64,000 nucleotides of DNA from J027 sp965215855 (GTDB lineage: Bacteria > Chloroflexota > Anaerolineae > Aggregatilineales > J027): NCBI GenBank assembly GCA_965215855.1, contig CBDCER010000003.1:3596001-3660000 (forward strand). Direction: 5' to 3'. The translations under genes and the position numbers were made by a program. Below, piece by piece: positions 44,423 through 53,889 of this stretch (positions are counted from its first letter, which is position 1; every line of letters starts with the position of its first letter). The notes beneath the pieces are model-generated. The model did no database searches. It saw only the letters and a list, made by a program, of their open reading frames with translations, and was not told the origin of the DNA.

Positions 44423-45586
44423 ATGCAGCAGCAATCCATTAAAGTGATGCAAATTATTGCCCGGTTGAACGTGGGAGGCCCAGCGAGCCATGTTATCTGG
44501 CTGACCGAGGGTCTACACTCGCCAGGGTTTGAATGCCTGTTGACCTGTGGGCAGATTTCGTCCACTGAAGGAGATATGATTTATCTGGCGCAGTCCAAAG
44601 GTGTGGAACCGATTATTCTTCCCCGATTGGGACGCGAAATATCCCCCTTCAATGATTTGGTGACAATTTGGAAACTTTATCGACTGATGCGGAAGTATCG
44701 CCCAGATGTGGTGCATACCCACACGGCCAAAGCAGGGTTTGTGGGGAGAGTGGCGGCGTGGCTGGCACGTGTGCCAGTGCGTGTTCACACATTTCATGGG
44801 CATGTGTTTTATGGCTATTTTGGCAAGTGGAAGACACGTCTGTTTCTGTGGCTGGAGCGGTTGTGTGGACGTATCAGCACTCGCATCATCACTATCAGCC
44901 CAGGGTTGCGTGATGAACTTGTCGATACCTATCGCGTTGCGCCAGTAGACAAATTTGAGGTCGTGTCATTAGGATTGGAATTAGCACCTTTAGTGAATGC
45001 GCCACGCACACCAGAATTTCGGACACAATATCACCTACCATTAGATGCCAAGTTGGTGGGTATTGTTGGGCGGTTGGTCCCCATCAAAAATCATGAACTG
45101 TTTTTGCAAACGGCACAGCGCATCGCTCAACAGCGACAAGACATCCATTTTGTGGTGATTGGTGACGGTGAACAGCGCCCTATTCTGGAAGCACGGGTGC
45201 GGGAATTGGATCTGTCATCCTTTGTCACGTTTACTGGATGGATCGAAGACTTGGGATCAGTCTTTAAAGATTTGGGTGTGCTGGCGCTAACGTCAGACAA
45301 TGAAGGCACACCTGTTTCTATCATTGAGGCGATGGTTACCGGGACTCCGGTTGTCTCGACGGATGTTGGCGGGGTATCGGATGTGTTGGGCGGAGGACAA
45401 TACGGGATTCTTGTTCCGCCGGGAAACGCCGGAGCATTAGCGGAAGCAATCATTCGTGCGCTCGACGGCGATCATTCTGATCTAGAAGTAGCCCAAGCAA
45501 CAGCATTAGATCGTTATGACATCAGGCAACTGGTCGAGGAAATGGGAGCATTATATCGCCATCTGCTGGCTACACACCGTCGGTAG
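44423..45586 (+). CDS. GT4-family glycosyltransferase
   Basis: This 387-aa GT-B enzyme has the Gly-rich N-terminal loop LNVGGPASHV, the strand HTHTAKAGFVGR, and the C-terminal nucleotide-sugar site ENEGTPVSIIEAMVTGTPVVSTDVGGV with the EX7E-type pair. It probably builds surface polysaccharide or a glycolipid from a nucleotide sugar. It is convergent with a WecA/MraY-like gene and overlaps it by 17 bp, so both are in a polysaccharide-related block. Confidence 0.93.
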   Translation: MQQQSIKVMQIIARLNVGGPASHVIWLTEGLHSPGFECLLTCGQISSTEGDMIYLAQSKGVEPIILPRLGREISPFNDLVTIWKLYRLMRKYRPDVVHTHTAKAGFVGRVAAWLARVPVRVHTFHGHVFYGYFGKWKTRLFLWLERLCGRISTRIITISPGLRDELVDTYRVAPVDKFEVVSLGLELAPLVNAPRTPEFRTQYHLPLDAKLVGIVGRLVPIKNHELFLQTAQRIAQQRQDIHFVVIGDGEQRPILEARVRELDLSSFVTFTGWIEDLGSVFKDLGVLALTSDNEGTPVSIIEAMVTGTPVVSTDVGGVSDVLGGGQYGILVPPGNAGALAEAIIRALDGDHSDLEVAQATALDRYDIRQLVEEMGALYRHLLATHRR

Positions 45587-46649
45587 TGGATGTTGATTGA
45601 CCGGTAATAAATTCATATGATGCGGTAAACTCCAGCCGGTAGAGTAAATATATCGCCACGCCTGCCGTCGCTATCTGGGCAGCAATCGAGTTTTCCAGGC
45701 TGCTATGCATGACCAGAATTGCTGTGCATCCCAATCCAGCACAGACAAGACCAATCGCAAACGGCACACCATAGCGCCCAAACTCCAGACGTGCGAGGCG
45801 GTGCGATAGATGATCAGTTCCGCCTTTCAAGAAGTTTTGTCCGCGCCGCATACGTGAGATAAAGACCAGAGCAGTATCAAAAATGGGTATACCGAGAACT
45901 AACACTGGAACCGGCCAGGTGATCCAGGGACTTTCAGCTTTGAAAACCAGTTTGACACCAATGATTGCTAGTAAATAACCCAACAGCAAAGATCCCACAT
46001 CACCCATAAAAATTGGTCGGTCGGTGGCAAAGAGATTGTAACGCAGGAAACCAAACGATGTCCCTGCGATGGCGGCGGAGAGAGCCGCAACTAGAAACTG
46101 ACCGTTAATGACGGCGATAACCGTGAAAAATGCAGCGGATACGGTTGCTGTTATGGCAGCCACGCCGTCCATATTATCCAGGTAATTAAAAGCGTTGATG
46201 ATATACATAAACCAACAAATGGTCAGGATAAAGTTTAACGTCTCTGGAATTTGCATTTGGATTTCGATGGAAGTAGTTAGCAAGAGGACGATGATGGGTG
46301 GCAATTGAAAGAGCGCCTTCAGCGTTGGCTTCAACTGTCTCCAATCGTCCCACAAGCCGACTGCGGCCAGTAGTGTGCTGGTTCCCAGAACAATAAACAG
46401 TTCACTGAACGGCCATGTTTCATCTTGTTCGACCTGATCTTCAACGAGTGCGACAAATAATACTAGGAGTACAATTGCTCCCGTTAAGCCCAAATATAAT
46501 GCCACGCCGCCCATCAGCGGAGTAACTGTTTGATGGGTGCGATCCTGACGGGGTATAGCCACGAAATTTAGTCTGAGCGCCAATTGGCGAATGACAGGCG
46601 TAATGATAATGGCAAAAACGAGTGCAACCAACAAAACGAATGTTGTCAT
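45570..46649 (-). CDS. Polyprenyl-phosphate HexNAc-1-phosphate transferase (WecA/MraY family)
   Basis: This 359-aa membrane protein with about 10-11 helices has the GT/PNPT motifs DRTHQTVTPLMGGVALYL, NLDNMDGVAAITA (as YLDNMDG) and MGDVGSLLLGYLLA, and a HLSHRL His motif in the cytoplasmic loop. It should load HexNAc-1-P onto undecaprenyl phosphate at the start of surface polysaccharide or O-antigen-like synthesis. It is between the GT4 and the epimerase gene. MraY function cannot be excluded, but the motifs favour WecA/TagO-like transferases. Confidence 0.92.
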   Translation of the reverse strand: MTTFVLLVALVFAIIITPVIRQLALRLNFVAIPRQDRTHQTVTPLMGGVALYLGLTGAIVLLVLFVALVEDQVEQDETWPFSELFIVLGTSTLLAAVGLWDDWRQLKPTLKALFQLPPIIVLLLTTSIEIQMQIPETLNFILTICWFMYIINAFNYLDNMDGVAAITATVSAAFFTVIAVINGQFLVAALSAAIAGTSFGFLRYNLFATDRPIFMGDVGSLLLGYLLAIIGVKLVFKAESPWITWPVPVLVLGIPIFDTALVFISRMRRGQNFLKGGTDHLSHRLARLEFGRYGVPFAIGLVCAGLGCTAILVMHSSLENSIAAQIATAGVAIYLLYRLEFTASYEFITGQSTSTTDGV

Positions 46650-46799
46650 AAAAAAGTGGCAGCTTTCGGCAACTGGTCTCTCAAGAAAACCGATTTCAGT
46701 CTACCTGACCATTCGGCCAATTGCTATAAGGACTTGACCCCTCCTGCCACATGATATACAACACTACAATTGAAGAGAATATCAATAGAAGGCGCAAGT

Positions 46800-47783
46800 A
46801 TGCCATTTAAGAAAGTGTTGATAACTGGCGGGGCGGGGTTTATTGGCTCGCACCTGGCCGAGACATTGCTCAAACAAGGCAGCGAAGTCACGATTGTGGA
46901 TAACCTTTCCACTGGGCGGTGGAAAAACATCGGCCACCTAGAAGACACACCGGGATTTAGGGTTATCATCGCTAGTGCGGCGGATGCTGATTTATTGGAA
47001 CGCGAGATTCCCCGCCATGACATGATCTATCACCTGGCGAGTGCAGTGGGTGTCAAACTCATCATGGATCGTCCGGTTGAAACAGTCCATAACATTTTCC
47101 ATACTACCGATGTCGTATTGCGGATTTGCTCCCGGTATCGCCGCCCGATCCTCATCACGTCCACTAGTGAGGTTTACGGCAAATCGGAGGCTATTCCCTT
47201 TCGAGAAGATGCCGATGTGGTGATGGGCGCTACCGAGAAGCGGCGGTGGGCTTATGCTTGTGCGAAAGCGGTCGATGAATTTCTGACGCTGGCGCATTTT
47301 TATGAAACCAGCCTACCTGTTTACATTGTGCGCCTGTTCAATACTGTCGGGCCGCGCCAGACTGGGCAATATGGCATGGTGTTGCCGCGCTTTGTGCGAC
47401 AAGCACTGGTCCATCAACCCATTACTGTGTATGACACAGGACAGCAGAGCCGTTGTTTTTGCTCGGTGCATGATGTCGTAGAGGGGTTAACCCTCCTGCC
47501 TACGGCACAGGATGCACAGGGGCAGGTAGTGAATCTGGGCAATACGGAGGAAACAACGATTCTGAATCTGGCTGAACGGGTCAAAGAACTGTGTGAATCG
47601 GAGTCAGAGATCCAGTTTGTGCCTTATGAAGAGGCTTATGGTCCAGGATTCGATGATATGCGACGCCGTGTGCCTGATACAACCCGCGCCCAAAAATTGA
47701 TTAACTGGCAGCCACGTTACAATCTTGATGAGATCATCTTGCAGGTCAGTGATTATTTTCGGAAAAATGGTCTGGAAGACTAA
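46800..47783 (+). CDS. NAD-dependent sugar-nucleotide epimerase/dehydratase
   Basis: This 327-aa SDR has the Rossmann motif GGAGFIGSHL, the catalytic Tyr/Lys pair in YACAKAVDEF (with the upstream TSTSEVYG Ser/Thr), and NTVGPRQTGQYG. It resembles UDP-glucose epimerases and UDP-glucuronate decarboxylases. The ATG at 46800 begins MPFKKVLITGG; an upstream TTG has no homology and is rejected. It is next to the WecA-like and GT4 genes, so it supplies an activated sugar. A strong terminator follows. Confidence 0.9.
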   Translation: MPFKKVLITGGAGFIGSHLAETLLKQGSEVTIVDNLSTGRWKNIGHLEDTPGFRVIIASAADADLLEREIPRHDMIYHLASAVGVKLIMDRPVETVHNIFHTTDVVLRICSRYRRPILITSTSEVYGKSEAIPFREDADVVMGATEKRRWAYACAKAVDEFLTLAHFYETSLPVYIVRLFNTVGPRQTGQYGMVLPRFVRQALVHQPITVYDTGQQSRCFCSVHDVVEGLTLLPTAQDAQGQVVNLGNTEETTILNLAERVKELCESESEIQFVPYEEAYGPGFDDMRRRVPDTTRAQKLINWQPRYNLDEIILQVSDYFRKNGLED

Positions 47784-47796
47784 ATCAAGCTCGGGG

Positions 47797-47828
47797 GAGG
47801 CTGTGTAGCGGGGTAGCTGCACAGCCTC
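47797..47828. terminator. Bidirectional terminator between the epimerase and DUF355 genes
   Basis: GAGGCTGTG (47797-47805) and CACAGCCTC (47820-47828) form a perfect 9-bp stem with a 14-base loop. It lies between two convergent genes, 13 bp after the epimerase stop. Confidence 0.7.
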
Positions 47829-47835
47829 TATCTCA

Positions 47836-48327
47836 CTATCCGCCCAGTTTATAACCGATTGTCCGCAGGAAGCCCGTTCGCCAAGCAATGTCTTCCTCGC
47901 CTTCGATTCCTTTGCTGGCAAAGCCGTCAATCACGCCCATAATGCCACGTCCTTGCTCCGTTTCGGCGATGATAACCTGGGTAGGATTGGCGGTGGCACA
48001 GAAAATGCGGACGACTTCTGGTACACGCTTCACCATCTGCAAAACATTGATCGGATAGTAACCTTCGCCGAGAAATAGGATAAAGCAATGCCCTGCTGAG
48101 AGCGCCTGGGCGTTATTCTTGGCAAGTTCAATCATCTCATCATCGGTTCCAGTCCATCGAATCAAGCATTTCGCCGATGCCTCGCAGAACGCTAGGCCGA
48201 ACTTGATCCCAGGTACAGTGTTCACCATCGCTTCGTGAATATCTTCGACAGTTTTGATGAAATGGCTTTGCCCTAAAATAAAATTGATGGTTTCTGGTTT
48301 TTCAATTGAGACAACTGAGAGTTCCAT
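47836..48327 (-). CDS. Adenosine-specific kinase (DUF355 family)
   Basis: This 163-aa protein matches the small adenosine-specific kinase family (Adenosine_kin, formerly DUF355), known mainly from archaea and some bacteria. Family segments are GIKFGLAFCEAS, RWTGTDDEMIELA, GHCFILFLGEGYYPINVL, IFCATANPTQVI and AETEQGRGIMGVIDG. The ATG at 48327 has AGGAG 8 bases upstream; an earlier in-frame ATG at 48360 is rejected. It is 17 bp downstream of the pepA-type gene and may be cotranscribed with it. Confidence 0.85.
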   Translation of the reverse strand: MELSVVSIEKPETINFILGQSHFIKTVEDIHEAMVNTVPGIKFGLAFCEASAKCLIRWTGTDDEMIELAKNNAQALSAGHCFILFLGEGYYPINVLQMVKRVPEVVRIFCATANPTQVIIAETEQGRGIMGVIDGFASKGIEGEEDIAWRTGFLRTIGYKLGG

Positions 48328-48344
48328 AACATTTACTCCTTTTT

Positions 48345-49847
48345 CTATTGCTGTGCCCATCGACGAACGAATTCCGCCAGAAGGCGAACGCCGTAGCCTG
48401 TCGCTCCCTTAGATATATAGGGAATATCTTTAATGTCGGATTCCATACCGGCCATATCGACATGCGCCCAAGCCGGGTAGTCCACGAAGTTTTTTAGGAA
48501 CAACGCTGCTACCGATGCGCCACCCCATCGTGTCGCACTGTTTTTAGTGTCAGCAGTTTGCGACTCTAGCCCCTTGTTATATTCCTCGAACATGGGGAGA
48601 GGCCAAACACGCTCATGAGTGGCCGTTCCCGCCGCCAGTAATTTGTCGCGGATGTCATCGTTGTTGCTGAAAAGTCCGGCGGCCACAGCACCCAGCGCGA
48701 CCATGCAGGAACCGGTCAATGTGGCAATGTCTACCACAGCAGCGGGTTTATAGCGCGAAGCGAAAACCAGCGCGTCGGCCAACAACAGACGCCCTTCAGC
48801 ATCGGTGCTGATGATTTCAATGGAGATGCCATTGCTGGCAGTAAATACTTCCTCGGGGCGATAAGCGTTGCCACTGACCATATTATCCGATGCGGGAATC
48901 AGGCCAACGACATGCAAAGGTAAATCAAGTGTGGCAATAGCCTTCATCGCGCCAATGACTGCGCCACCCCCAGCCATATCGCTTTTCATGCCGACCATGC
49001 CATCGCGAGACTTGATGCTATAACCGCCGGTATCGAATGTGACGCCTTTGCCGACCAGGACAATGGTATCCAGTTCATCAGCACGATCAGCATTGTGTTC
49101 GAGGATGATGAAACGCGGCGGTGTATCACTACCTTGAGCAACCGCCAACAATGCACCCATTTTCAATGTGGACATCTGTTTTTCTTCCAGAACATCCACT
49201 TTTAAGCCAACCTCGCCAGCCATATCTTGTGAAGCTTTCGCCAAAAAACTGGGCGTACAAATGTTAGGTGGATGGTTAACCAGATCGCGGGTCAGCGCGA
49301 CCCCAGCGGCATACGCATTGCCAACTTGGATGCCGTGTTTAACTGCTTCTAGATCGCTTTCATCAAATACTATGACGTCCAGGATTTTGACGGCGGTCTC
49401 AGGCGCATCTTTGCTTTTCTTGCCATGATAATTATAGAGGGCCATGTGGCTGGCTTCCGCGATGGCCTGGGCTGCATCCGCTGGATTGACGCTACCTGTC
49501 CCTGCTCCGTGCAGAATAGTAGCGACATGAGCGGCCTTCAGCGCATTCGCTTTTTTGATGGACGGGGCAATAGCTCGGCGTACCCCTTCAAGATTGAATT
49601 TGCTTTGCTGGCCCAATCCTACCAGAATAACGCGGCGAGCTGGGATGGCTTCGCGTGGATACAGCACAGCAACCTGCCCCACTTTACCTCTAAACTCACC
49701 ACTTTCCACCAGTTCACTTATCGAACCGGATAGTGCGTCATCAACGGCTTTGGTGGCGCCACCAGGTTCCGTATCCTGAAAAATATTAATAATGATGGCA
49801 TCTGCCTGAGCTTCCTGTATGGCCCCATGTGCTGCTCGAACATCCAT
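48345..49847 (-). CDS. pepA: Leucyl aminopeptidase (M17)
   Basis: This 500-aa cytosolic metallopeptidase has the M17 segments KGVTFDTGGYSIK, MKSDMAGGGAV and the signature STDAEGRLLLADAL, with metal ligands K, D, D, D, E in the right order. The ATG at 49847 has GGAGA upstream. Upstream of it lies a divergent TetR-type gene with a palindromic operator, which may also affect this gene. Confidence 0.95.
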   Translation of the reverse strand: MDVRAAHGAIQEAQADAIIINIFQDTEPGGATKAVDDALSGSISELVESGEFRGKVGQVAVLYPREAIPARRVILVGLGQQSKFNLEGVRRAIAPSIKKANALKAAHVATILHGAGTGSVNPADAAQAIAEASHMALYNYHGKKSKDAPETAVKILDVIVFDESDLEAVKHGIQVGNAYAAGVALTRDLVNHPPNICTPSFLAKASQDMAGEVGLKVDVLEEKQMSTLKMGALLAVAQGSDTPPRFIILEHNADRADELDTIVLVGKGVTFDTGGYSIKSRDGMVGMKSDMAGGGAVIGAMKAIATLDLPLHVVGLIPASDNMVSGNAYRPEEVFTASNGISIEIISTDAEGRLLLADALVFASRYKPAAVVDIATLTGSCMVALGAVAAGLFSNNDDIRDKLLAAGTATHERVWPLPMFEEYNKGLESQTADTKNSATRWGGASVAALFLKNFVDYPAWAHVDMAGMESDIKDIPYISKGATGYGVRLLAEFVRRWAQQ

Positions 49848-49943
49848 GATTCTATCTCCATTACGAGTTCCTGATATACAGTCAATCATAACAACAAACC
49901 TCGAAAACAACCTAACGAAAGGCCGCATTCCGTGGTATATTAT

Positions 49944-49969
49944 CTATAGACTGACTAGTCAGTCTATAG
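49944..49969. promoter_or_regulatory. Perfect 26-bp palindrome, likely operator of the TetR-type regulator
   Basis: The half-site CTATAGACTGACT is repeated as a perfect reverse complement (centre ACTAGT). It lies 27 bp upstream of the GTG start and 97 bp before the start of the divergent pepA gene. TetR proteins commonly autoregulate via such palindromes. A -10-like TATTAT at 49938-49943 overlaps its left side. Confidence 0.75.
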
Positions 49970-49995
49970 GAATGATAGCATTCAAGGAGTTCTGT

Positions 49996-50595
49996 GTGGG
50001 AAAAGAAACACCTGAAGATCGGCGTAACGAGATTTTGCTTGCGGCGTTACAAGCCTTTACCGAAAAAGGCTATGACAAAACAAGTATGGACGACATTGTG
50101 CGGGCCAGTGGATTGAGTAAAGGCACGCTCTATTGGTATTTCAAAGGTAAACAAGAACTTTTCTCCGCAGTGGTGTTGATGGTGACACAGGAAATTATGA
50201 CGGCTATCGGTGATATGATGACCCACGACATGCACCTGCCAGCTAGCGAACATCTGCTGAACATTGTGCGTGTATCGAATGAGCAATTGAAAGAGAATCC
50301 ACACTTTGTCTCATTGATGCCGGACTTTTTCACGCAAGCCTGGCAATTCGAGACAGTACAAAAAGTCTTTGCTGATTACTATGTTCAATATATCAATGCT
50401 GTAGCCGTCATCATCCAGCAGGGTATTGATGGCGGACAGTTCAGGTCTGTGGATCCGCATCAGGCGGCAGCGGCGTTCATTGGAAGCCTGGATGGCATTA
50501 TGTTGCAAGTCTTGTTGGAACCTGAGCGTGATATTGTGGCGATTTCCGAATTGTGGGCTGAGATTTTTGTGAAAGGGCTACGCCATGATGGATGA
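49996..50595 (+). CDS. TetR-family regulator
   Basis: This 199-aa protein has an N-terminal HTH (ILLAALQAFTEKGYDKTSMDDIV, SKGTLYWYFKGKQELF) and a C-terminal ligand-binding core. The GTG at 49996, six bases after AAGGAG, is the best start; an ATG at 49972 is only 2 bases from an AGGA. It overlaps the first ABC ATPase gene by 11 bp, so it is cotranscribed with the exporter it probably represses. The inducer is unknown. Confidence 0.92.
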   Translation: MGKETPEDRRNEILLAALQAFTEKGYDKTSMDDIVRASGLSKGTLYWYFKGKQELFSAVVLMVTQEIMTAIGDMMTHDMHLPASEHLLNIVRVSNEQLKENPHFVSLMPDFFTQAWQFETVQKVFADYYVQYINAVAVIIQQGIDGGQFRSVDPHQAAAAFIGSLDGIMLQVLLEPERDIVAISELWAEIFVKGLRHDG

Positions 50596-51541
50596 TGATG
50601 TGTCGTTGGTAGAAGTCAACCATATCACGCGACGTTTTCGTCGTGTGACGGCAATCCGCGATGTAAGTTTTGCTGTGCAACAGGGTGATCTGTTTGGAAT
50701 CCTGGGACCAGATGGCGCCGGAAAAACGACTCTACTGCGAATGCTGGCAGCGGTACTGAACCCCTCTGAAGGCCACATTACTATCGACGGCTATGACACT
50801 ATGAAAGATGCCGAGGCAATCAAAGCCCAAATAGGTTATATGCCACAGCGTTTTGGCCTATATGGCGATTTGTCCGTCGAGGAAAATCTGGCGTTTGTGG
50901 CGGATGTCTTTGCGGTGAAGGGAGAGCAACGCCAGCGGCGTATGGATGACCTGTACAAATTCACTCAATTGGAAAACTTTAAGATACGTCATGTTCGCAA
51001 CCTATCAGGTGGCATGAAGAAAAAACTTGGCCTGGCCTGTGCGCTGATCCACGAACCCCCAGTATTATTGCTGGATGAGCCAACGATCGGTGTTGATCCG
51101 GTGGCACGACGGGGTTTCTGGGATTTGTTATCGCGGCTGCATGGGCAGGGAACAACCACCGTTGTCAGCACACCTTACATGGATGAAGCGGAGCGTTGCA
51201 ACCGGGTAGCATTGCTTTTTGAGGGGCAAATTCTGGCGTGCGATACCCCGCGCAACATCAAAGCGATGGTTCCCGGTCAAGTTATTGCCCTGGAAGTCAA
51301 TGATTTGCGGGCCGCACAACAGGTGTTAGCCAGTATTCCAGGCATATTGAATATGCAGACCTATGGCAATCGTCTGAATCTCATTGTTCAGGACGATGAT
51401 CTTGAGGCTTTTCAGCAACATATTCACCGACAGCTGACAGAAAACCTGCTGGAAGTTGCACGCATTGAAAGGACTGTGCTTCGTATGGAAGAGGCATTTA
51501 TCTATTTCGTGAATCAAGCACGGCAAAAGCAGTTGGCATGA
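50585..51541 (+). CDS. ABC transporter ATP-binding protein (ABC-2 exporter)
   Basis: This 318-aa ATPase has Walker A GPDGAGKTTLL, signature LSGGMKKKLGLAC and Walker B LLLDEPTIGVDP. It resembles CcmA/YbhF-type ABC-2 export ATPases. It overlaps the tetR-type gene and the first permease gene (ATGATG at 51538). Together with the second ATPase gene and the two permease genes it forms an exporter like YbhFSR; no HlyD/YbhG-type membrane fusion protein is in the run. Confidence 0.94.
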   Translation: MMDDDVSLVEVNHITRRFRRVTAIRDVSFAVQQGDLFGILGPDGAGKTTLLRMLAAVLNPSEGHITIDGYDTMKDAEAIKAQIGYMPQRFGLYGDLSVEENLAFVADVFAVKGEQRQRRMDDLYKFTQLENFKIRHVRNLSGGMKKKLGLACALIHEPPVLLLDEPTIGVDPVARRGFWDLLSRLHGQGTTTVVSTPYMDEAERCNRVALLFEGQILACDTPRNIKAMVPGQVIALEVNDLRAAQQVLASIPGILNMQTYGNRLNLIVQDDDLEAFQQHIHRQLTENLLEVARIERTVLRMEEAFIYFVNQARQKQLA

Positions 51542-52713
51542 TGACCCAACATATGAAAGCCATTGCCATGAAGGAATTCCTTCATATCCTGCGCGACCCT
51601 GGCACGCTGTTGCTGGTGACATTGGGGCCGATATTCCTGATGGTGATTTTCACCTATACCATGACCGCCGATGTTCGCAATGCCCCGATCGCCATTATTG
51701 ATCTGGCCGATAGCGACGCTTCGCATGAGTTGATTCGGCGTATTGATGATACAGAAACCATGGAAGTTGTTGAATATCTGGACAGCGAGGTCGATGCAGA
51801 TGCATTGTTTGAGCGCGGGGTTATCGTGGCGGCGATTACCATTCCGGCTAAATATGGCGAGTTCTCTCTAAGCGGCAATTTGGCACAAGTGTCGGCTGTC
51901 ATCGACGGCACAGAGCCAGTCTCCGCCGAAAAGGTACTGGACGAGGTTTATCGTCTCAGCGACGCGCATACCCGTGAACTTGCCGAGCTAGTGTTAGCGC
52001 AGCAGGGGGTAGACACGTCATTGATTGAGCCACCAGTTGCGGTTGATGAAGACCATCTTTTCAATCCGGATTTGAGTTCAGTCATTGAATTTTATCCAGG
52101 GTTAGCAGGCATGATGTTGGGATTACCAGCGGTTTCGTTGGCGATGTCGTTGGCACGCGAAAATGAGAATGGAACGCTGGAACAACTGGTTGCTACCCCC
52201 ATCGACAAACGCGCTCTGCTGATGGGCAAGATGATGCCTTATCTTGTGTTTGGGATGGTTGATGTCTATATTTTGCTGGCATTGGGTCGCATTGCGTATG
52301 ATGTGCCGTTTGAAGGCAATTTGTTGGCCTATAGCCTCATTTCATTTCTGTTCTTGTTTGCCAATTTAGGTTTGGGATTGCTGATTGCGGTCTTTATTCG
52401 TAGCCAGCAGGTGGCAATGTTGATCGCAGTATTGGTGTTCTTCATCCCGCCGTTTTTTATGTCGGGCATTTTCTTTCCACAAGATGCCATGCCCTGGATT
52501 GTACAGTTGGAGTTGATCGAATTCCCAGCCACGCACTATGTCACGGCTAGCAAAGCTATTCACTTACAGGGTGCATCGCTCCGGGCGTTATGGTTCCCGA
52601 CCCTTGTGCTACTGATCCTGGCCGTCGAGTTGTTGGAAATCGCAGCCTTCGCCTTCCGTAAGAAGGTAGTTATCGACTTTCCCCGATTTTTTAGAAGGAA
52701 GGTGGCCTCATGA
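51538..52713 (+). CDS. ABC-2 type permease (intact)
   Basis: This 391-aa permease has an N-terminal helix, a large extracytoplasmic domain (about residues 45-180), and five C-terminal helices including GMMLGLPAVSLAMSLARENENGTLEQL and IAVLVFFIPPFFMSGIFFP. It has the YbhS/YbhR layout. Its 3' end overlaps the second permease gene by 4 bases. With two ATPases and a broken second permease it should be half of a drug or lipid exporter. Confidence 0.92.
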   Translation: MMTQHMKAIAMKEFLHILRDPGTLLLVTLGPIFLMVIFTYTMTADVRNAPIAIIDLADSDASHELIRRIDDTETMEVVEYLDSEVDADALFERGVIVAAITIPAKYGEFSLSGNLAQVSAVIDGTEPVSAEKVLDEVYRLSDAHTRELAELVLAQQGVDTSLIEPPVAVDEDHLFNPDLSSVIEFYPGLAGMMLGLPAVSLAMSLARENENGTLEQLVATPIDKRALLMGKMMPYLVFGMVDVYILLALGRIAYDVPFEGNLLAYSLISFLFLFANLGLGLLIAVFIRSQQVAMLIAVLVFFIPPFFMSGIFFPQDAMPWIVQLELIEFPATHYVTASKAIHLQGASLRALWFPTLVLLILAVELLEIAAFAFRKKVVIDFPRFFRRKVAS

Positions 52714-53018
52714 TCCGGCGTATTTTCAACATCGCTTGGAAAGAACTGCTGCACCTGCGAAAAGATCGCGTGATGATCCCCTTCTTCATCCTGGGTGGAA
52801 TTTTGGAATTGTCGTTGATTGCCTGGGCTACTAACCAGCCAATTGATGATCTCAACATGGCAGTGGTTGACCTAGACGGCAGCCAGCAGAGCGCCGCCTT
52901 GATTAAAGCGTTGGACGACACCGATACATTGACGTTGCAGCATGAGGTCGAGAGTCTCGAAGAAGTCTATGATTTGATGGATAATGTCAGCACAGTGATT
53001 GATCGCAATAATGGACTA
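52710..53018 (+). pseudogene. ABC-2 permease, 5' fragment (interrupted by IS)
   Basis: The first 103 codons hold the N-terminal helix (ILGGILELSLIAWATN) and the start of the extracytoplasmic domain, up to the CTA codon. The IS630-like element begins right after the TA at 53017-53018. Without it the frame continues as VVAFVIPSGYGED at 54320. The fragment is the direct downstream neighbour of the intact permease (4-bp overlap). Confidence 0.95.
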
Positions 53019-53046
53019 GTACAGCGAGGCTCAAATGAGCCAAAGG

Positions 53047-53889
53047 TTAAGCGGCAAGTGCCTTGCCTTGATAAGTCCAACGGAAAGGCTTTGCCATCGT
53101 CCGATTGAAATACTCGATAAACGCCAGCACTTTTGCCTTAAGATCGACAACGGAAGAAAACGTGCCGCGCTTGAGCAACTTACGAGAGAGAATACTGAAC
53201 CAAATTTCAATCTGGTTCATCCAGGAAGCATGTTTCGGCGTGTAGTGAAACACAATGCGATGAGTTGGGTCCGAGAGAAAAGCGGCCCGGCTTTTCATCG
53301 AAGCCAGAATGCCGGATTTCCCTTTGATCCCCAGGTCGATGTCCAGATCGGACTCGTCGGCCACATAGCGAACGAGCGCTTCAGACTGATGCGTGTTGAG
53401 ATTGTCTACAATGAAATGCCATTGCCTGACCTGCGGGTTGGCCTCAACGGTGCGTTGAATATGCGCGAGAAAATCCTCTTCCTTACGGGTGGGGCCAGCC
53501 GACACCTGTCCCACCGTGCCATCAGCGACATGGAAGTTGACGATAAACGACAGCGTCCCGTGCCGGATATACTCGAATTCCCGGTACAGTACGCGCCCCG
53601 GTTGCATCGGCAGGTCGGGATGCTTGGGTTCCAAAGCTTGGACGCCGGTCATTTCATCCGTACTCACGACAGCTTCGCCTCGTTCGGCTCGTTCCTGAGC
53701 CGTTTGATACAGGTGATTGATGTCCGCGATTTTCTCGTCCGACTGCGGATCAGGTTCGGGATTCAGCCAGTAACGCATTACGTGCGGCTGCAAGCCCCCT
53801 TTTTGAGCAGCCGCGCTGCATGGCGCGCCGAGATATGGTCCACGATGCCCCGTTTTACCAATTCGTCGGCGATCTCTCGCCCTGTCCAT
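53047..53889 (-). CDS. IS630-like transposase, catalytic frame
   Basis: This frame carries the DDE catalytic region. The three acidic residues are in STDEMTG, IVDNLNTHQ and WMNQIEIWFS. The useful part starts at GLQPHVMRYWLNPEP, after the A5G5 run (CCCCCTTTTT on the plus strand at 53795-53804). The residues before it are out-of-frame shadow of the N-terminal part. A -1 frameshift at the run joins the two frames. Confidence 0.9.
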   Translation of the reverse strand: MDRARDRRRIGKTGHRGPYLGAPCSAAAQKGGLQPHVMRYWLNPEPDPQSDEKIADINHLYQTAQERAERGEAVVSTDEMTGVQALEPKHPDLPMQPGRVLYREFEYIRHGTLSFIVNFHVADGTVGQVSAGPTRKEEDFLAHIQRTVEANPQVRQWHFIVDNLNTHQSEALVRYVADESDLDIDLGIKGKSGILASMKSRAAFLSDPTHRIVFHYTPKHASWMNQIEIWFSILSRKLLKRGTFSSVVDLKAKVLAFIEYFNRTMAKPFRWTYQGKALAA

